DNA of 38,456 nucleotides from JAPUDQ01 sp964552765 (lineage in GTDB: Bacteria > Patescibacteriota > Saccharimonadia > Saccharimonadales > Saccharimonadaceae): contig CAZKIA010000007.1 in the NCBI GenBank assembly GCA_964552765.1, forward strand, positions 1 to 38,456, given 5' to 3'. Position numbers and translations under genes: made by a program. This document shows, piece after piece, positions 17,922 to 27,015 of this stretch (positions are counted from its first letter, which is position 1; each line of letters begins with the position of its first letter). The notes under the pieces were generated by a model. The model ran no database searches. It was not told where the DNA came from and worked only from the letters and a program-made list of their open reading frames with translations.

Positions 17922-18704
17922 CTACACTTTTTTATCGTTATGGTTATTATGCGCTTCATCGACGATCTTGGCAAATATTTGTGGGGTCAGGCTCGCACCG
18001 CCGACCAATAACCCATCAATTCGTGACCCTGTCATATACGAGGCGGCATTCTGATCATTAACACTCCCACCATAGAGTATGCGTATCGCATCGGCTGCCT
18101 GTTCACCATACAATGTCGTGACTTGCTTGTGAATAATCTGTGCAACCTTCTCAGCATCTGCAGGCTGTGCATTTTCACCCGTACCGATCGCCCAGACGGG
18201 CTCATAGGCGATTGAGATTGTATCGATTTCATCTGAGGTGATATTTGCGAGGGCACTGACAACTTGGTCTTGAATGACAGCTCTTGTCTCACCGTCGACA
18301 CGCTGGGCAGCCGTCTCACCAACACAGATAACAGGTCGGAGGCGATTGCGGATTGCCGCCTGCACCTTGGCGCGAATATCTTTCTCGCTTTCACCAAATA
18401 TATGACGACGCTCAGAATGACCAATAAGCACATAATCAACAACCCCGCTCAGCTGAGCGGCCGATACTTCACCTGTAAATGCACCTTCATCGCGCCAATA
18501 GCAGTTCTGAGCACCAAGCTTGAACTGGCGGCGGTTAACCTGCAGACTCAATGACTGGAGGGTTAACATCGTTGGACACAGTACAACATCAACATCACGA
18601 TAGACGGCAACAACTTTTTCAAGTCTGTTAAGCAACAAACTGGCATTACTGACATTTTTGTACATTTTCCAGTTACCGATAATGAGTTTTTTGCGCGTAT
18701 TCAT
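17922..18704 (-). CDS. tpiA: Triosephosphate isomerase
   Basis: Interconverts dihydroxyacetone phosphate and glyceraldehyde-3-phosphate. Active-site residues are present: Asn/Lys in IIGNWKMYKN, catalytic His in GHSERR near 97, catalytic Glu in YEPVWAIGTG near 168, and the phosphate loop YGGSVN. 260 residues is normal. It follows pgk by 32 nt and has its own TACACT box 13 nt before the ATG (short leader). The acidic tail-anchored protein follows in the same run. Confidence 0.97.
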   Translation of the reverse strand: MNTRKKLIIGNWKMYKNVSNASLLLNRLEKVVAVYRDVDVVLCPTMLTLQSLSLQVNRRQFKLGAQNCYWRDEGAFTGEVSAAQLSGVVDYVLIGHSERRHIFGESEKDIRAKVQAAIRNRLRPVICVGETAAQRVDGETRAVIQDQVVSALANITSDEIDTISIAYEPVWAIGTGENAQPADAEKVAQIIHKQVTTLYGEQAADAIRILYGGSVNDQNAASYMTGSRIDGLLVGGASLTPQIFAKIVDEAHNNHNDKKV

Positions 18705-18723
18705 AATTGTTATGTTTAGTGTA
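18705..18723 (-). promoter_or_regulatory. Short-leader promoter of tpiA
   Basis: Minus-strand TACACT (18723-18718), then 13 nt to ATG, giving a predicted leader of about 6 nt without Shine-Dalgarno sequence. Confidence 0.4.
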
Positions 18724-18736
18724 TCCTATCCACCCC

Positions 18737-19963
18737 CTATGCGTCCATAAGAGCTTCGATACCCGGCAGCCTCTCACCCGCCATCAACTCTATACTTGCG
18801 CCACCACCCGTAGAAACGTGATGAAAGCTGACACCATCATGACCGTCCCAGTCCATTACAAAATCTGCTGTATCACCGCCACCGACAACACTCATGAGAC
18901 TAGACTTTTTCTCGGCAAGAGCCAGGGCAACACGAGCAGACCCATGAGCAAAATGAGGTAACTCTGCCATTCCCATGGTGCCATTCCATACCACTGTTTT
19001 TGAACGACCAATTGCATTAACAACACGTTCGATTGATTTGGTGCCAATATCGAGAATGATGTCATCGCCTTTCACATCTTTTACATCGATCACATGGCGC
19101 TTGACTGTGTCGTTTATTTCCTTGGCGACGGCGACATCACTTGGCAACTCCAAAAATCCATCAACATCTTCTGTCTTTTTATTGGCGGCCTCGTAGATAC
19201 GACCGACAACTTCATCGAGGCCTTTTTCGGTTTTACTCTTACCAATCGGAAAGCCACGAAACTTCAAAAATGTATTCGCCATTGCACCACCTATAACGAT
19301 ATGATCCGCAATTGCCACAAATTTCTCGATAACCGCTATCTTATCGCTGATTTTGGCACCACCCAATATAGCTGTTAGCGGACGCTTTGGGTCTGTCATC
19401 GCTGCCGTAATCATGCGATATTCTTTCTCAAGCAACAACCCCGCTGAACTTGGCAAGAAATGAGTGATCGCATCGGTGCTCGCGTGGGCACGATGGACAA
19501 CACCAAACCCATCCTGTACAAAATAATCAGCGCCCGTATTTTTAGCAAGTGCCCTGGCAAATTCATGATCATTTTTCTCTTCCTCGGCATGAAAACGAAG
19601 ATTTTCGAGTAACAATATATCGCCCGTCTGGAGATACCTACTAGCTTGAACAACTTTATCACCGATACATTCATCGACAAATTTAACAGGCCGATGAAGC
19701 AGCTCCATCAACCGATGAGCTACAGGCTCAAGTGATTCCTTGGCATTTGGCTTACCATCCGGACGACCAAGGTGGGCAATCAAGACAATCTTTGCGCGAC
19801 GCTTGATGAGTGCTCGCAGAGTCGGCAAGCTAGCACGAATCCGAAAATCATCGGCAATCGTACCGTCGTCATGCAATGGCACATTGTAGTCCACACGAAC
19901 CAATACCACCTTGCCATCAAGCGGTACGTCACGAAAACTCTTCTTCGGAAAATTGCCCACCAT
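18737..19963 (-). CDS. pgk: Phosphoglycerate kinase
   Basis: Transfers phosphate from 1,3-bisphosphoglycerate to ADP. N-domain substrate motifs VLVRVDYNVPL and IAHLGRPDGK, the central LGGAKISDKIAV segment, and the C-terminal nucleotide loop GGGDTADF (the last Ser of the usual GGGDS is Thr) are visible. 408 residues, complete. It lies 22 nt after pyk, with an extended -10 box 11 nt before the ATG, and is followed by tpiA. Confidence 0.97.
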   Translation of the reverse strand: MVGNFPKKSFRDVPLDGKVVLVRVDYNVPLHDDGTIADDFRIRASLPTLRALIKRRAKIVLIAHLGRPDGKPNAKESLEPVAHRLMELLHRPVKFVDECIGDKVVQASRYLQTGDILLLENLRFHAEEEKNDHEFARALAKNTGADYFVQDGFGVVHRAHASTDAITHFLPSSAGLLLEKEYRMITAAMTDPKRPLTAILGGAKISDKIAVIEKFVAIADHIVIGGAMANTFLKFRGFPIGKSKTEKGLDEVVGRIYEAANKKTEDVDGFLELPSDVAVAKEINDTVKRHVIDVKDVKGDDIILDIGTKSIERVVNAIGRSKTVVWNGTMGMAELPHFAHGSARVALALAEKKSSLMSVVGGGDTADFVMDWDGHDGVSFHHVSTGGGASIELMAGERLPGIEALMDA

Positions 19964-19983
19964 ACTTGTTATAAACTATAGCA
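19964..19983 (-). promoter_or_regulatory. Extended -10 promoter of pgk
   Basis: Minus-strand TG-C-TATAGT (19983-19975), then 11 nt to ATG; the predicted leader is about 4 nt. Confidence 0.5.
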
Positions 19984-19985
19984 CT

Positions 19986-21431
19986 TTATTCAATCGTACG
20001 CACACGAATTGTATCCGTCGTGCCTTTGACTCCTGGCTGCCGGCCACTCACGAGAATAATCGTTGCCGGTGCGTGGATATACCCCGCAGCGGCTAACTCC
20101 TGAGCAAGCTCTACGCCAGCGTGCTCACTATCTGGACGTAAAAAACTTTTATTTGCATAGACGAGAGACAGCTGCTGGGCTACGCGCTCATCACTCGTAA
20201 CAGATAGTAACGGTCGATTCGGTCGATGAGCTGAAATATAGTGCGCAGTCGCACCCGATCGTGTCTCGGCGACAATAGCCTGTGCCTGCAGCTCTTCAGC
20301 GAGTATCACGGCCGTACTACTAATTGTACGAGAGACTTCGTGCGTTATCCCTGGCGACTCGGCCGGATCAACAGGTACATGCTCCTGCGTATAGCGGATG
20401 ACACGACTCATATTCTGAATCGTCTCTATCGGATATTTCCCTATCGCCGTCTCCTCACTTAGCATGACACAATCTGCCCCAAGCGTAACCGCTGAGGCGA
20501 CATCACTCACTTCGGCGCGGGTTGGCTGGGGGCTATCAACCATACTTACCATCATCTGTGTCGCGACGATACTAACCTTGGCATGCTTCTGGCAAAGGTT
20601 AATGATATCGCGCTGAATAACCGGAACAAGCTCTGGGCCAACTTCAATCGCTAAGTCACCACGCGCCACCATGACACCACCACTTGTTTCGATAATATGC
20701 TCAAGCTCATTTTCATCAATGGCAGCTTTTGTCTCGATCTTGGCGATAATATCAGCATTGTAGTCTTTGGAGCTCAGATACCCTCGTAGTACTTCAATAT
20801 CATGAGCACTCTGCACAAAACTTAGTGCCACATAGTCAAAGTCTAGTGTTGCACCAAAATCGATATCGGCATAATCTTTGGTAGTCAAAATATCACCATC
20901 GAAATCAGTATCCGGCAGGTTAATACCTTTTTTGCTCATCAAAACACCATCATTTTGTACGCGTACAGTGATGCTCTTTTTGTCGGGCTCGACATGCTGC
21001 GTCACGGCCTTAATGCGCCCATCATAGATAAACACTTGCTCACCTACTTTTACTTTTTGCGACAAATCATATTGTGTTGGAATCGTGTAGCCATCATGCG
21101 TTGCACCATGGACAATCTGCAACATATCACCCTCTTTGACTTCAAAGCGATTATCAGTGATATCACCGAGGCGAATCTTGGGACCCTGCAAGTCCTGAAT
21201 GATCGCCACAGGCTTGTGATGCTTGCGCTGCGCCTCACGCACCCATGCTACCCACTGAGCAAACTGCTCGTACTCACCATGCGAGAAATTCATACGAAAG
21301 CCTCGCACTCCCGACAAGAGCATTTTTTCGATCATGTCATACGAACCGGTCGCCGGGCCAAGTGTTGCAATGATTTTTGAGCGCTGAAATTTCTCTTCGT
21401 GCATAAAAGGCACGTGATGAGCCGTTGACAT
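19986..21431 (-). CDS. pyk: Pyruvate kinase
   Basis: Makes ATP and pyruvate from phosphoenolpyruvate. Motifs in order: ATLGPATGSYDMIEKML, FRMNFSHGE, the B-domain insertion, KIETKAAIDENELEHI with the catalytic Lys, VMVARGDLAIEVG, and the C-terminal regulatory-type domain with ARSGATA-like RSGATAHYIS. I use ATG 21431 (481 residues) because GGAGGA lies 5 nt upstream; a TTG six codons earlier would put that Shine-Dalgarno inside the gene. Unlike most neighbours it has a leader of roughly 65 nt from a TACAAT box near 21505. Confidence 0.97.
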   Translation of the reverse strand: MSTAHHVPFMHEEKFQRSKIIATLGPATGSYDMIEKMLLSGVRGFRMNFSHGEYEQFAQWVAWVREAQRKHHKPVAIIQDLQGPKIRLGDITDNRFEVKEGDMLQIVHGATHDGYTIPTQYDLSQKVKVGEQVFIYDGRIKAVTQHVEPDKKSITVRVQNDGVLMSKKGINLPDTDFDGDILTTKDYADIDFGATLDFDYVALSFVQSAHDIEVLRGYLSSKDYNADIIAKIETKAAIDENELEHIIETSGGVMVARGDLAIEVGPELVPVIQRDIINLCQKHAKVSIVATQMMVSMVDSPQPTRAEVSDVASAVTLGADCVMLSEETAIGKYPIETIQNMSRVIRYTQEHVPVDPAESPGITHEVSRTISSTAVILAEELQAQAIVAETRSGATAHYISAHRPNRPLLSVTSDERVAQQLSLVYANKSFLRPDSEHAGVELAQELAAAGYIHAPATIILVSGRQPGVKGTTDTIRVRTIE

Positions 21432-21505
21432 GTATTCCTCCGTTACCAACCAATGCCATCTCCATCCCTATGAAGAAGTGGCGTTATGCTTATCGTTTTA
21501 TTGTA
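21432..21505 (-). promoter_or_regulatory. pyk promoter and Shine-Dalgarno leader
   Basis: Minus-strand TACAAT at 21505-21500 within the gap after ppsA; a leader of about 62 nt with GGAGGA just before the start. It contains GGGATGGAGATGG but no clear hairpin or recognised riboswitch. Confidence 0.4.
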
Positions 21506-21518
21506 GACTAGTGCGTGC

Positions 21519-23888
21519 TTATCGGCCTAATTTTTCCTCAGTCTTTTTGATATCGATAGTAGTCTTCACGATTGTATCGGGCGCCAGTGACATACTCCCA
21601 ATCCCTTCCTCAACGAGGAAACGAGCAAAGGCTGGGTAATCTGACGGTGCTTGTCCACAGATACCAACTTTGATCTTCTTGGCACGACCCACTTTGATAA
21701 TCTGGCGAATCAGCGCTTTAACGGCTGGGTTATTCTCGTCGTAGATATGTGCCACCGTGTGGTTGTCACGATCAACACCAAGTGTCAATTGCGTCAGGTC
21801 GTTACTACCGATCGAGAACCCATCAAACAGTTCGGCGAACTGATCAGCCAACAAGACGTTACTCGGGATCTCTACCATCATGTAAAGCTCAAAGTCATTG
21901 TCGCCACGACGCAGGCCAGCCTCGCGCATGACGGTTTGAACTTTTTTGGCTTCATCGATATCACGACAGAACGGCACCATCGCTTTAACATTCGTCAGAC
22001 CTAGTTCGTTACGAACTTTCAAAAACGCCTTGCACTCGAGCTTAAACGCCTCACGGTAGTCATCGCTATAGTAGCGGCTTGCTCCGCGCCAACCAATCAT
22101 CGGGTTGTTTTCAACTGGCTCAAACTGCGTACCACCGATCAGGTTGGCGTATTCATTGGTTTTAAAGTCAGAGAACCGCACAATCACCGGGTTAGGGTAA
22201 AATGCCGCACCAAGGATGGCGATACCTTCAGCAAGCTTGTCGACAAAATATTGCGACAAGTCATCATAACCTTTGGTGAGCTCCTTGATCGTTGCACGAA
22301 CTGATTTGTCTTTGACTCGGTCGAAATGCAGCAGCGCAAGCGGATGAATCTTGATATGCGAATCGATAATAAACTCTTCGCGCGCCAAGCCCACACCATC
22401 ATTTGGAATCAACGAGTAAGCAAAGGCTTGTTCGGGCGAGCCGATATTCATCATGATCTTAGTCTTTGGTCGCTCTAGATTCTTGATACTCGTACAATCA
22501 ACCTTATAGGCAAGTTCACCGTGGTAAACATACCCCTGATCCCCACCCGTACAGCTAACAGTCAATGGCTGCTTGTCCTTGATGAGCGTTGAAGCATTGC
22601 CCGTACCGACTACACACGGAATGCCCAGTTCACGCGAGACAATCGCCGCATGACAGGTACGCCCACCTTTGTCCGTTACAATCGCACTGGCAATCTTCAT
22701 GATCGGTACCCAGTCAGGATCAGTCATTTCTGTTACGAGCACATCACCTTCACGGAAATCATGGATATCATTGACGCTCATGATACGATTTGCCTTGCCA
22801 GTACCAATCTTGTTGCCGACACTTGTCCCCTTGATAATTAGCGGGCCTTCTTCGGTCAATTTGTACTCTTCGATAACATTAACATCACGGCGCGACTGCA
22901 CTGTCTCGCTCCTCGCTTGTACGATGTAGAGCTTGCCGTCATCTTCATCAAGCGCCCATTCGATATCCATCGGTTTATCGTAATGTTTTTCGATCTTCAT
23001 TCCCCAATCGGCCAGTGTCGTGACCTGCTCATCGGTGATCGAGTAACGATCCTGATCTTTTTGTGACACTGCAATGTTTTTCGTCTTGCTGCCTTCGATT
23101 GGGATCATTTTCATCTTCTTCGTGCCCAAGTGTCGCTTTAGAATTGCCATTGTCGGCTTAAAGACAATAAATTCATCGGGACTTACATGACCCTGAACAA
23201 TATTTTCACCCAGACCATAGATCGAGCTCACCACTACCGCATTTTTAAAACCAGATTCTGTATCAATCGTAAACATCACACCGGCGCACTCTGACCGCAC
23301 GGCGACCATCTGCTGGATACCGACACTCAGGGCAACTTTCATGTGGTTAAAGCCATTTGATACACGGTAGACAATCGCTCGATCAGTAAATAGGCTCGCG
23401 ATGCACTCTTTGGTAGCTTGCAGCACGTCATGTTCACCGCGGATGTTTAGAAATGTCGCCTGTTGGCCAGCAAATGAAGCATTAGGTAAATCCTCTGCCG
23501 TCGCGCTCGAACGAATTGCCACAACCAAATCAGCCTTGCTACGTCCACACTTTTCACTGAGTTCACGATACCCACGCTTGATCTCGTCACGGAAATCTTC
23601 TGGTAGTTCGGCATCGACGATCATTTGACGGATCGCCGACCCACGACGCGCCAGCTCGCGCATATTTGTCACGTCCAGACCCTCAAGCTCCTCGCCAATA
23701 CGCTGGTCGAGGCCAGTCTGGCGCAAAAAGTATCGATACGCATCGGCGGTTGTCGCGACGCCGTTTGGCAAATTAACACCCTGTGGCTTCAGATGCCGGT
23801 ACATTTCCCCCAAAGACGCGTTCTTGCCACCAACACTTGGGATATCCCCAATTGAAAGCTCTTCAAAAAATTTGAGGTATTTGTACAT
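21519..23888 (-). CDS. ppsA: Phosphoenolpyruvate synthase (pyruvate, water dikinase)
   Basis: Interconverts pyruvate + ATP and phosphoenolpyruvate + AMP + Pi. The N-terminal ATP-grasp part has GGKNASLGEM and VAIRSSATAEDLPNASFAGQ. The swivelling phosphohistidine domain has the catalytic His in GGRTCHAAIVSRELGIPCVVG. The C-terminal PEP-binding barrel has GLAREEFII, FDGFSIGSNDLTQLTLGVDRD and GICGQAPSDYP, with the catalytic Cys in GICGQ. 789 residues is the full family length. GGGTGG precedes the ATG by a few nt. It lies directly upstream of pyk on the same strand; opposing enzymes side by side suggest flux control at the PEP/pyruvate node. Confidence 0.97.
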   Translation of the reverse strand: MYKYLKFFEELSIGDIPSVGGKNASLGEMYRHLKPQGVNLPNGVATTADAYRYFLRQTGLDQRIGEELEGLDVTNMRELARRGSAIRQMIVDAELPEDFRDEIKRGYRELSEKCGRSKADLVVAIRSSATAEDLPNASFAGQQATFLNIRGEHDVLQATKECIASLFTDRAIVYRVSNGFNHMKVALSVGIQQMVAVRSECAGVMFTIDTESGFKNAVVVSSIYGLGENIVQGHVSPDEFIVFKPTMAILKRHLGTKKMKMIPIEGSKTKNIAVSQKDQDRYSITDEQVTTLADWGMKIEKHYDKPMDIEWALDEDDGKLYIVQARSETVQSRRDVNVIEEYKLTEEGPLIIKGTSVGNKIGTGKANRIMSVNDIHDFREGDVLVTEMTDPDWVPIMKIASAIVTDKGGRTCHAAIVSRELGIPCVVGTGNASTLIKDKQPLTVSCTGGDQGYVYHGELAYKVDCTSIKNLERPKTKIMMNIGSPEQAFAYSLIPNDGVGLAREEFIIDSHIKIHPLALLHFDRVKDKSVRATIKELTKGYDDLSQYFVDKLAEGIAILGAAFYPNPVIVRFSDFKTNEYANLIGGTQFEPVENNPMIGWRGASRYYSDDYREAFKLECKAFLKVRNELGLTNVKAMVPFCRDIDEAKKVQTVMREAGLRRGDNDFELYMMVEIPSNVLLADQFAELFDGFSIGSNDLTQLTLGVDRDNHTVAHIYDENNPAVKALIRQIIKVGRAKKIKVGICGQAPSDYPAFARFLVEEGIGSMSLAPDTIVKTTIDIKKTEEKLGR

Positions 23889-23964
23889 AGTCCACCCTTT
23901 ACTGCTTAGAAATGTTTATGGTTACTTATATAATATCACTTACCGTCAATCGTAGTCGATACTT

Positions 23965-24537
23965 TTATTCCAGCGCCTGCCACTGCTTATAGGCGTCTAG
24001 AATAATCTGCGCGACAGACTCAAGATCATTAACCTCAGTATCCACAACTAGGTCATAATTTGTCGTTGTGTACGGATTGATCTGATATAAATTCATATAG
24101 CGCCGTGCCTCGCTGTCTAGACGCTCCTGGAGCTGCAAAGCGTATTCATGCGTGTCATCCGGGACATTTTCACTTTCACGTCGTTCTGGATCCATATTGG
24201 TAATAATCCTCTTCGCCGCCACATCTAAATCAAGATCCAAAAATACCTTAAAGGATTGAGGTATCCAATGCCAAGCAGTTCGAGAGTCAATCACTTTGTA
24301 ATCTTCGGTTTCACCTATCATGCGTAGTTTCTCGTCAACAAGATGATCAACCTCAGCGTTCTTTTCTGCACTAAAATTTGCCGTTAAAAGATCAAGCCCC
24401 TTTTCCTCTCCAAGCTGTCGAAAAAGATCCCCGGATGAAAAGTGGTCGTAGCCAAGTCGCTCGGCAACAAGCTTTGATGTTGCTGACTTACCGCTACCAG
24501 GGCGGCCTGCGATCGTAATAATATGTTTCTTTTGCAT
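23965..24537 (-). CDS. Cytidylate kinase-like P-loop kinase (archaeal/AAA type)
   Basis: 190 residues with Walker A ITIAGRPGSGKSATSK (about 7-22), FSSGDLFRQLGEEKG, the IDSRTAWHWIP segment, and the LID-like region AKRIITNMDPERRE. This is the layout of the short CMP kinases (Cmk2/archaeal type) and of related AdK-like proteins. CMP/dCMP phosphorylation is the likely role but not certain from motifs alone. It has a conventional start: TACACT at 24569-24564 and AGAGGA upstream of ATG 24537. It is divergent from the plus-strand membrane gene at 24653. Confidence 0.82.
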   Translation of the reverse strand: MQKKHIITIAGRPGSGKSATSKLVAERLGYDHFSSGDLFRQLGEEKGLDLLTANFSAEKNAEVDHLVDEKLRMIGETEDYKVIDSRTAWHWIPQSFKVFLDLDLDVAAKRIITNMDPERRESENVPDDTHEYALQLQERLDSEARRYMNLYQINPYTTTNYDLVVDTEVNDLESVAQIILDAYKQWQALE

Positions 24538-24634
24538 TGATTAGTTCCTCTCTTGTCTTTACTAGTGTATACAAAATTGCGGCAAAATCCTATCGATACA
24601 TAGTAGTGCTCATGTATATTTTATATGAGGTAAA

Positions 24635-24652
24635 TGCTATGATGTTATCATC
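24635..24652 (+). promoter_or_regulatory. Extended -10 promoter of the 191-aa membrane gene
   Basis: TG-C-TATGAT (24635-24643) is followed by 9 nt and ATG 24653, the same short-leader arrangement as on the minus strand. Confidence 0.5.
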
Positions 24653-25228
24653 ATGAATCCGCAGCTGTTTCCTCAGTCCTCTACTCCTGGGCGAACGCCC
24701 TCGTCGTCCAATGCCCCCAGCCCACAACCACCATCGTCAGATGGTCTCTCGCCGCCAGCTACAGGGCCCCTGGCAGGAAGCGAACGAGCACTGTATCACC
24801 TACTAAGTGAAAAACTTCCCCAGATACCGATATATATCCGTGATATGCTGGCCGACTATCTCCCGTGGTTGGTACTCATCACGGCAATGGTAATGCTCCC
24901 TGTTTTGGTCGTAATACTGATCAATAGCGGTGTTATCGGTATTATTACCTCAATCAGCACTATCAACTCAAACCCTGCATACTGGGCCACACTGGTCCTA
25001 TTTTTCGTCCAGTTTACTCTGGTGTGCTTTGGCGTATGGCAGCTATTTCTTCACCGACGTCGTGGCTGGCAGTTACTCTTTTTTGCCGCCCTTATCGGTG
25101 GCCTATCAGCAATCTCGCAAATATTTTCGCAATTCTCAAACCCATTTATTAGTACGCCAGTATTCATCGGCGTTGACGTGATCATGCTCTACCTATTGTT
25201 CCAGGTACGAGGCTATTTTATAGAATAA
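24653..25228 (+). CDS. Four-span membrane protein with Pro/Ser-rich N-terminus
   Basis: 191 residues. The first 45 are Pro/Ser-rich and disordered, then an amphipathic stretch (LSEKLPQIPIYIRDMLADYLPW) and about four membrane segments (near 65-90, 103-123, 130-148, 160-185), ending VRGYFIE. No catalytic motif and no family I can name. It starts a plus-strand pair with the next membrane gene (38-nt gap). Confidence 0.75.
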   Translation: MNPQLFPQSSTPGRTPSSSNAPSPQPPSSDGLSPPATGPLAGSERALYHLLSEKLPQIPIYIRDMLADYLPWLVLITAMVMLPVLVVILINSGVIGIITSISTINSNPAYWATLVLFFVQFTLVCFGVWQLFLHRRRGWQLLFFAALIGGLSAISQIFSQFSNPFISTPVFIGVDVIMLYLLFQVRGYFIE

Positions 25229-25266
25229 TCAGCGGCAAGACTTGCAGATAGCTATCGTCTCCCGCT

Positions 25267-26334
25267 ATGCTACATAACAATACTATGCATAGACTAATTC
25301 GTCGCCTACCGATCCGCTCGTTTGACTCAGATCAGCTCGCTGACACGTTTTTGGTTTCGGCCATCACGAGTATTCTTGCTGTACGGCTCTATCTTCACCT
25401 GACAAATTATCCCCAAATCGGTGGCGGTAGCCTGCATATTGCACATATGCTATGGGGAGGCCTCCTCATGATGATAGCGATACTGCTTGCGCTGCTCTAT
25501 GTCGGCAAACGCATCCGCTTCGCAATTGCGTTGATTGGTGGTGTCGGTTTTGGCGTTTTTATTGATGAGCTCGGTAAATTTATTACTCGCGACCACAACT
25601 ATTTCTTTCAGCCGACGATCGGGCTATTGTACGCTCTGTTTGTCATCCTGTATCTCACAATATCGTTCCTCACGCGGCACCGTACGTATAGCAGCCACGA
25701 ATACCAACTCAATGCTCTGCTGGCACTGGAAGAAAGTATCCATCATGATCTTGATACAAAAGAGCGCGACCAGATCAAGGCACTACTTGCACAAGCCGAC
25801 CAAAACCACCCACTGACCAAAAGCCTCGTACGTGTCGTTGCGACACTACCTGCTATCACACCCGCCCAGCAACGTTGGTCACCACGTATTTCTCAGCGCC
25901 TGACTTCTCTGTATCAAGCATTCATCGGCGGACGCCATGCGCGGACTATTATCCGTGGTGGACTGATACTTCTTAGTATCGCCATCATTGTGTTTATCGA
26001 AGCCATCTCAGATAGTAGCTACGACCCAACCATCGCCGACAGTGGTTTTCTGACAGCAAACTTTTGGCTTAACGGTCAGATCATATCAGTTGCTATCGCT
26101 GAACTCTGTATGGTGATCGGGATCATTCTCGTCTTTCGCAACCGCCTCAAGGCATTTACTTGGCTTTACCGCGCATTACTTATCAACCTCTTGTTAACGC
26201 AGTTTTTTCTCTTTGCCCGCGTGCAGTTTGCTGCGATCCCTTTCTTTACACTCAATCTCATCTTGTTGCTCCTGACGCGATTTGTCATCCATCAAGAGTC
26301 AGTTATAGCCCGCACACCGATTGAACCACGCTAG
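25267..26334 (+). CDS. Conserved polytopic membrane protein
   Basis: 355 residues. An N-terminal block of four membrane segments contains the signature YPQIGGGSLHIAHMLWGGLLMM and GGVGFGVFIDELGKFITRDHNYFFQPT, which I recall from uncharacterised actinobacterial and TM7 membrane proteins. A cytoplasmic stretch of about 90 residues (ALLALEESIHHDLDTKERDQ...) follows, then about three more membrane segments. The conserved His, Asp, Glu and Lys in the first block could be functional but no activity is known. The start at 25267 is not fixed; ATG 25285 is an alternative. It is the last clearly chromosomal gene before the accessory island. Confidence 0.78.
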   Translation: MLHNNTMHRLIRRLPIRSFDSDQLADTFLVSAITSILAVRLYLHLTNYPQIGGGSLHIAHMLWGGLLMMIAILLALLYVGKRIRFAIALIGGVGFGVFIDELGKFITRDHNYFFQPTIGLLYALFVILYLTISFLTRHRTYSSHEYQLNALLALEESIHHDLDTKERDQIKALLAQADQNHPLTKSLVRVVATLPAITPAQQRWSPRISQRLTSLYQAFIGGRHARTIIRGGLILLSIAIIVFIEAISDSSYDPTIADSGFLTANFWLNGQIISVAIAELCMVIGIILVFRNRLKAFTWLYRALLINLLLTQFFLFARVQFAAIPFFTLNLILLLLTRFVIHQESVIARTPIEPR

Positions 26335-26346
26335 GGAAAAGTAGTG

Positions 26347-26422
26347 GGTGATCCCACCGCTCCAACGCTCGATGATAGACTACTTCACTTCGTTTCGTAT
26401 TCCATCATTTCGCTATATTCTG
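26347..26422. repeat. 76-bp direct repeat, copy 1
   Basis: Matches 27011-27086 at 74 of 76 positions (differences within CACCGCTCCAAC versus CACCGGTCTAAC). It begins GGTGATCCCACC. This copy is enclosed by an extra inverted repeat, TAGTGGGTG at 26342-26350 and CACCCACTA at 26431-26439, so it could fold as one long stem-loop. The two copies bracket the phosphatase-like gene and its promoter. Confidence 0.9.
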
Positions 26423-26450
26423 GCGTAGAGCACCCACTAGAGGATTAGAG

Positions 26451-26903
26451 CTACCTGGCAATGTTTGTTGTCTGAACTAGCTCGTCAACTTTATGGACGA
26501 TTTCTTGGTAAATTTCTTCTTCATACGTTAGGCGGTGAGTCTGGTCGGCGCGATGACCTTCACCTATATCTATAATATTCCAGTTTTGAGTATTGTCTGG
26601 AAGAGCCACAATATTCTTCGCTTCATTGATGACTCTCTCATTCATTAGAACAATAATGTCGTGATGGGAATCAATGCGGTCTTGTGTTAACTGCTCTGGA
26701 GCGGCTTTTACAAACTCTTCAATACCGTGTCTTTTTAAGACGGCGAGAGTATTTGCAAAATACTCTTTTTCTTGAGGGTCGTCTCGATTGACATTTGTTC
26801 CACTAGAAATTGTATTTACCCCATCCAGTTGCAAGGAGTTTAAGTATGTCTCTGCTATAAGACTTCGAAGCACGTTGCCACGGCATATAAAATGTATGTT
26901 CAC
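26451..26903 (-). CDS. Low-molecular-weight phosphotyrosine-phosphatase-like protein
   Basis: About 150 residues with the phosphate loop CRGNVLRS (Cys7-X5-Arg13) right after a first beta strand, the defining signature of LMW protein tyrosine phosphatases and related arsenate reductases. The usual acid loop Asp-Pro is IIDIGEG here, so the Asp may be kept but the Pro is lost. The start is placed at GTG 26903 because an extended -10 box ends 7 nt upstream; an ATG at 26942 would add 13 residues lying across that promoter. The gene is flanked by 76-bp direct repeats and lies between the last core gene and the recombinase-tail junction, so it looks like separate cargo. Confidence 0.8.
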   Translation of the reverse strand: MNIHFICRGNVLRSLIAETYLNSLQLDGVNTISSGTNVNRDDPQEKEYFANTLAVLKRHGIEEFVKAAPEQLTQDRIDSHHDIIVLMNERVINEAKNIVALPDNTQNWNIIDIGEGHRADQTHRLTYEEEIYQEIVHKVDELVQTTNIAR

Positions 26904-26919
26904 TATACTAATTCTAGCA
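26904..26919 (-). promoter_or_regulatory. Leaderless extended -10 promoter of the phosphatase-like gene
   Basis: Minus-strand TG-C-TAGAAT (26919-26911), 7 nt, then GTG 26903. Confidence 0.5.
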
Positions 26920-26979
26920 GACAGGTATTGCGGAAAATTCAACCGTTCAACAGATAAACGAAAAAGGAGATTTACTTTT

Positions 26980-27015
26980 ATGAGTAAATTTCTATCTGTT
27001 ATACAATTTTGGTGA
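26980..27015 (+). pseudogene. Truncated gene start ending in an att-like core
   Basis: AAAGGAG at 26964-26969 is followed after about 10 nt by ATG and codons for MSKFLSVIQFW, then TGA. The stop is created by TGGTGATCC, the beginning of repeat copy 2. A good ribosome binding site leading into only 11 codons suggests the 5' end of a gene whose remainder was replaced by recombination at this point. This is inference; a genuine small leader peptide is possible. Confidence 0.3.
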
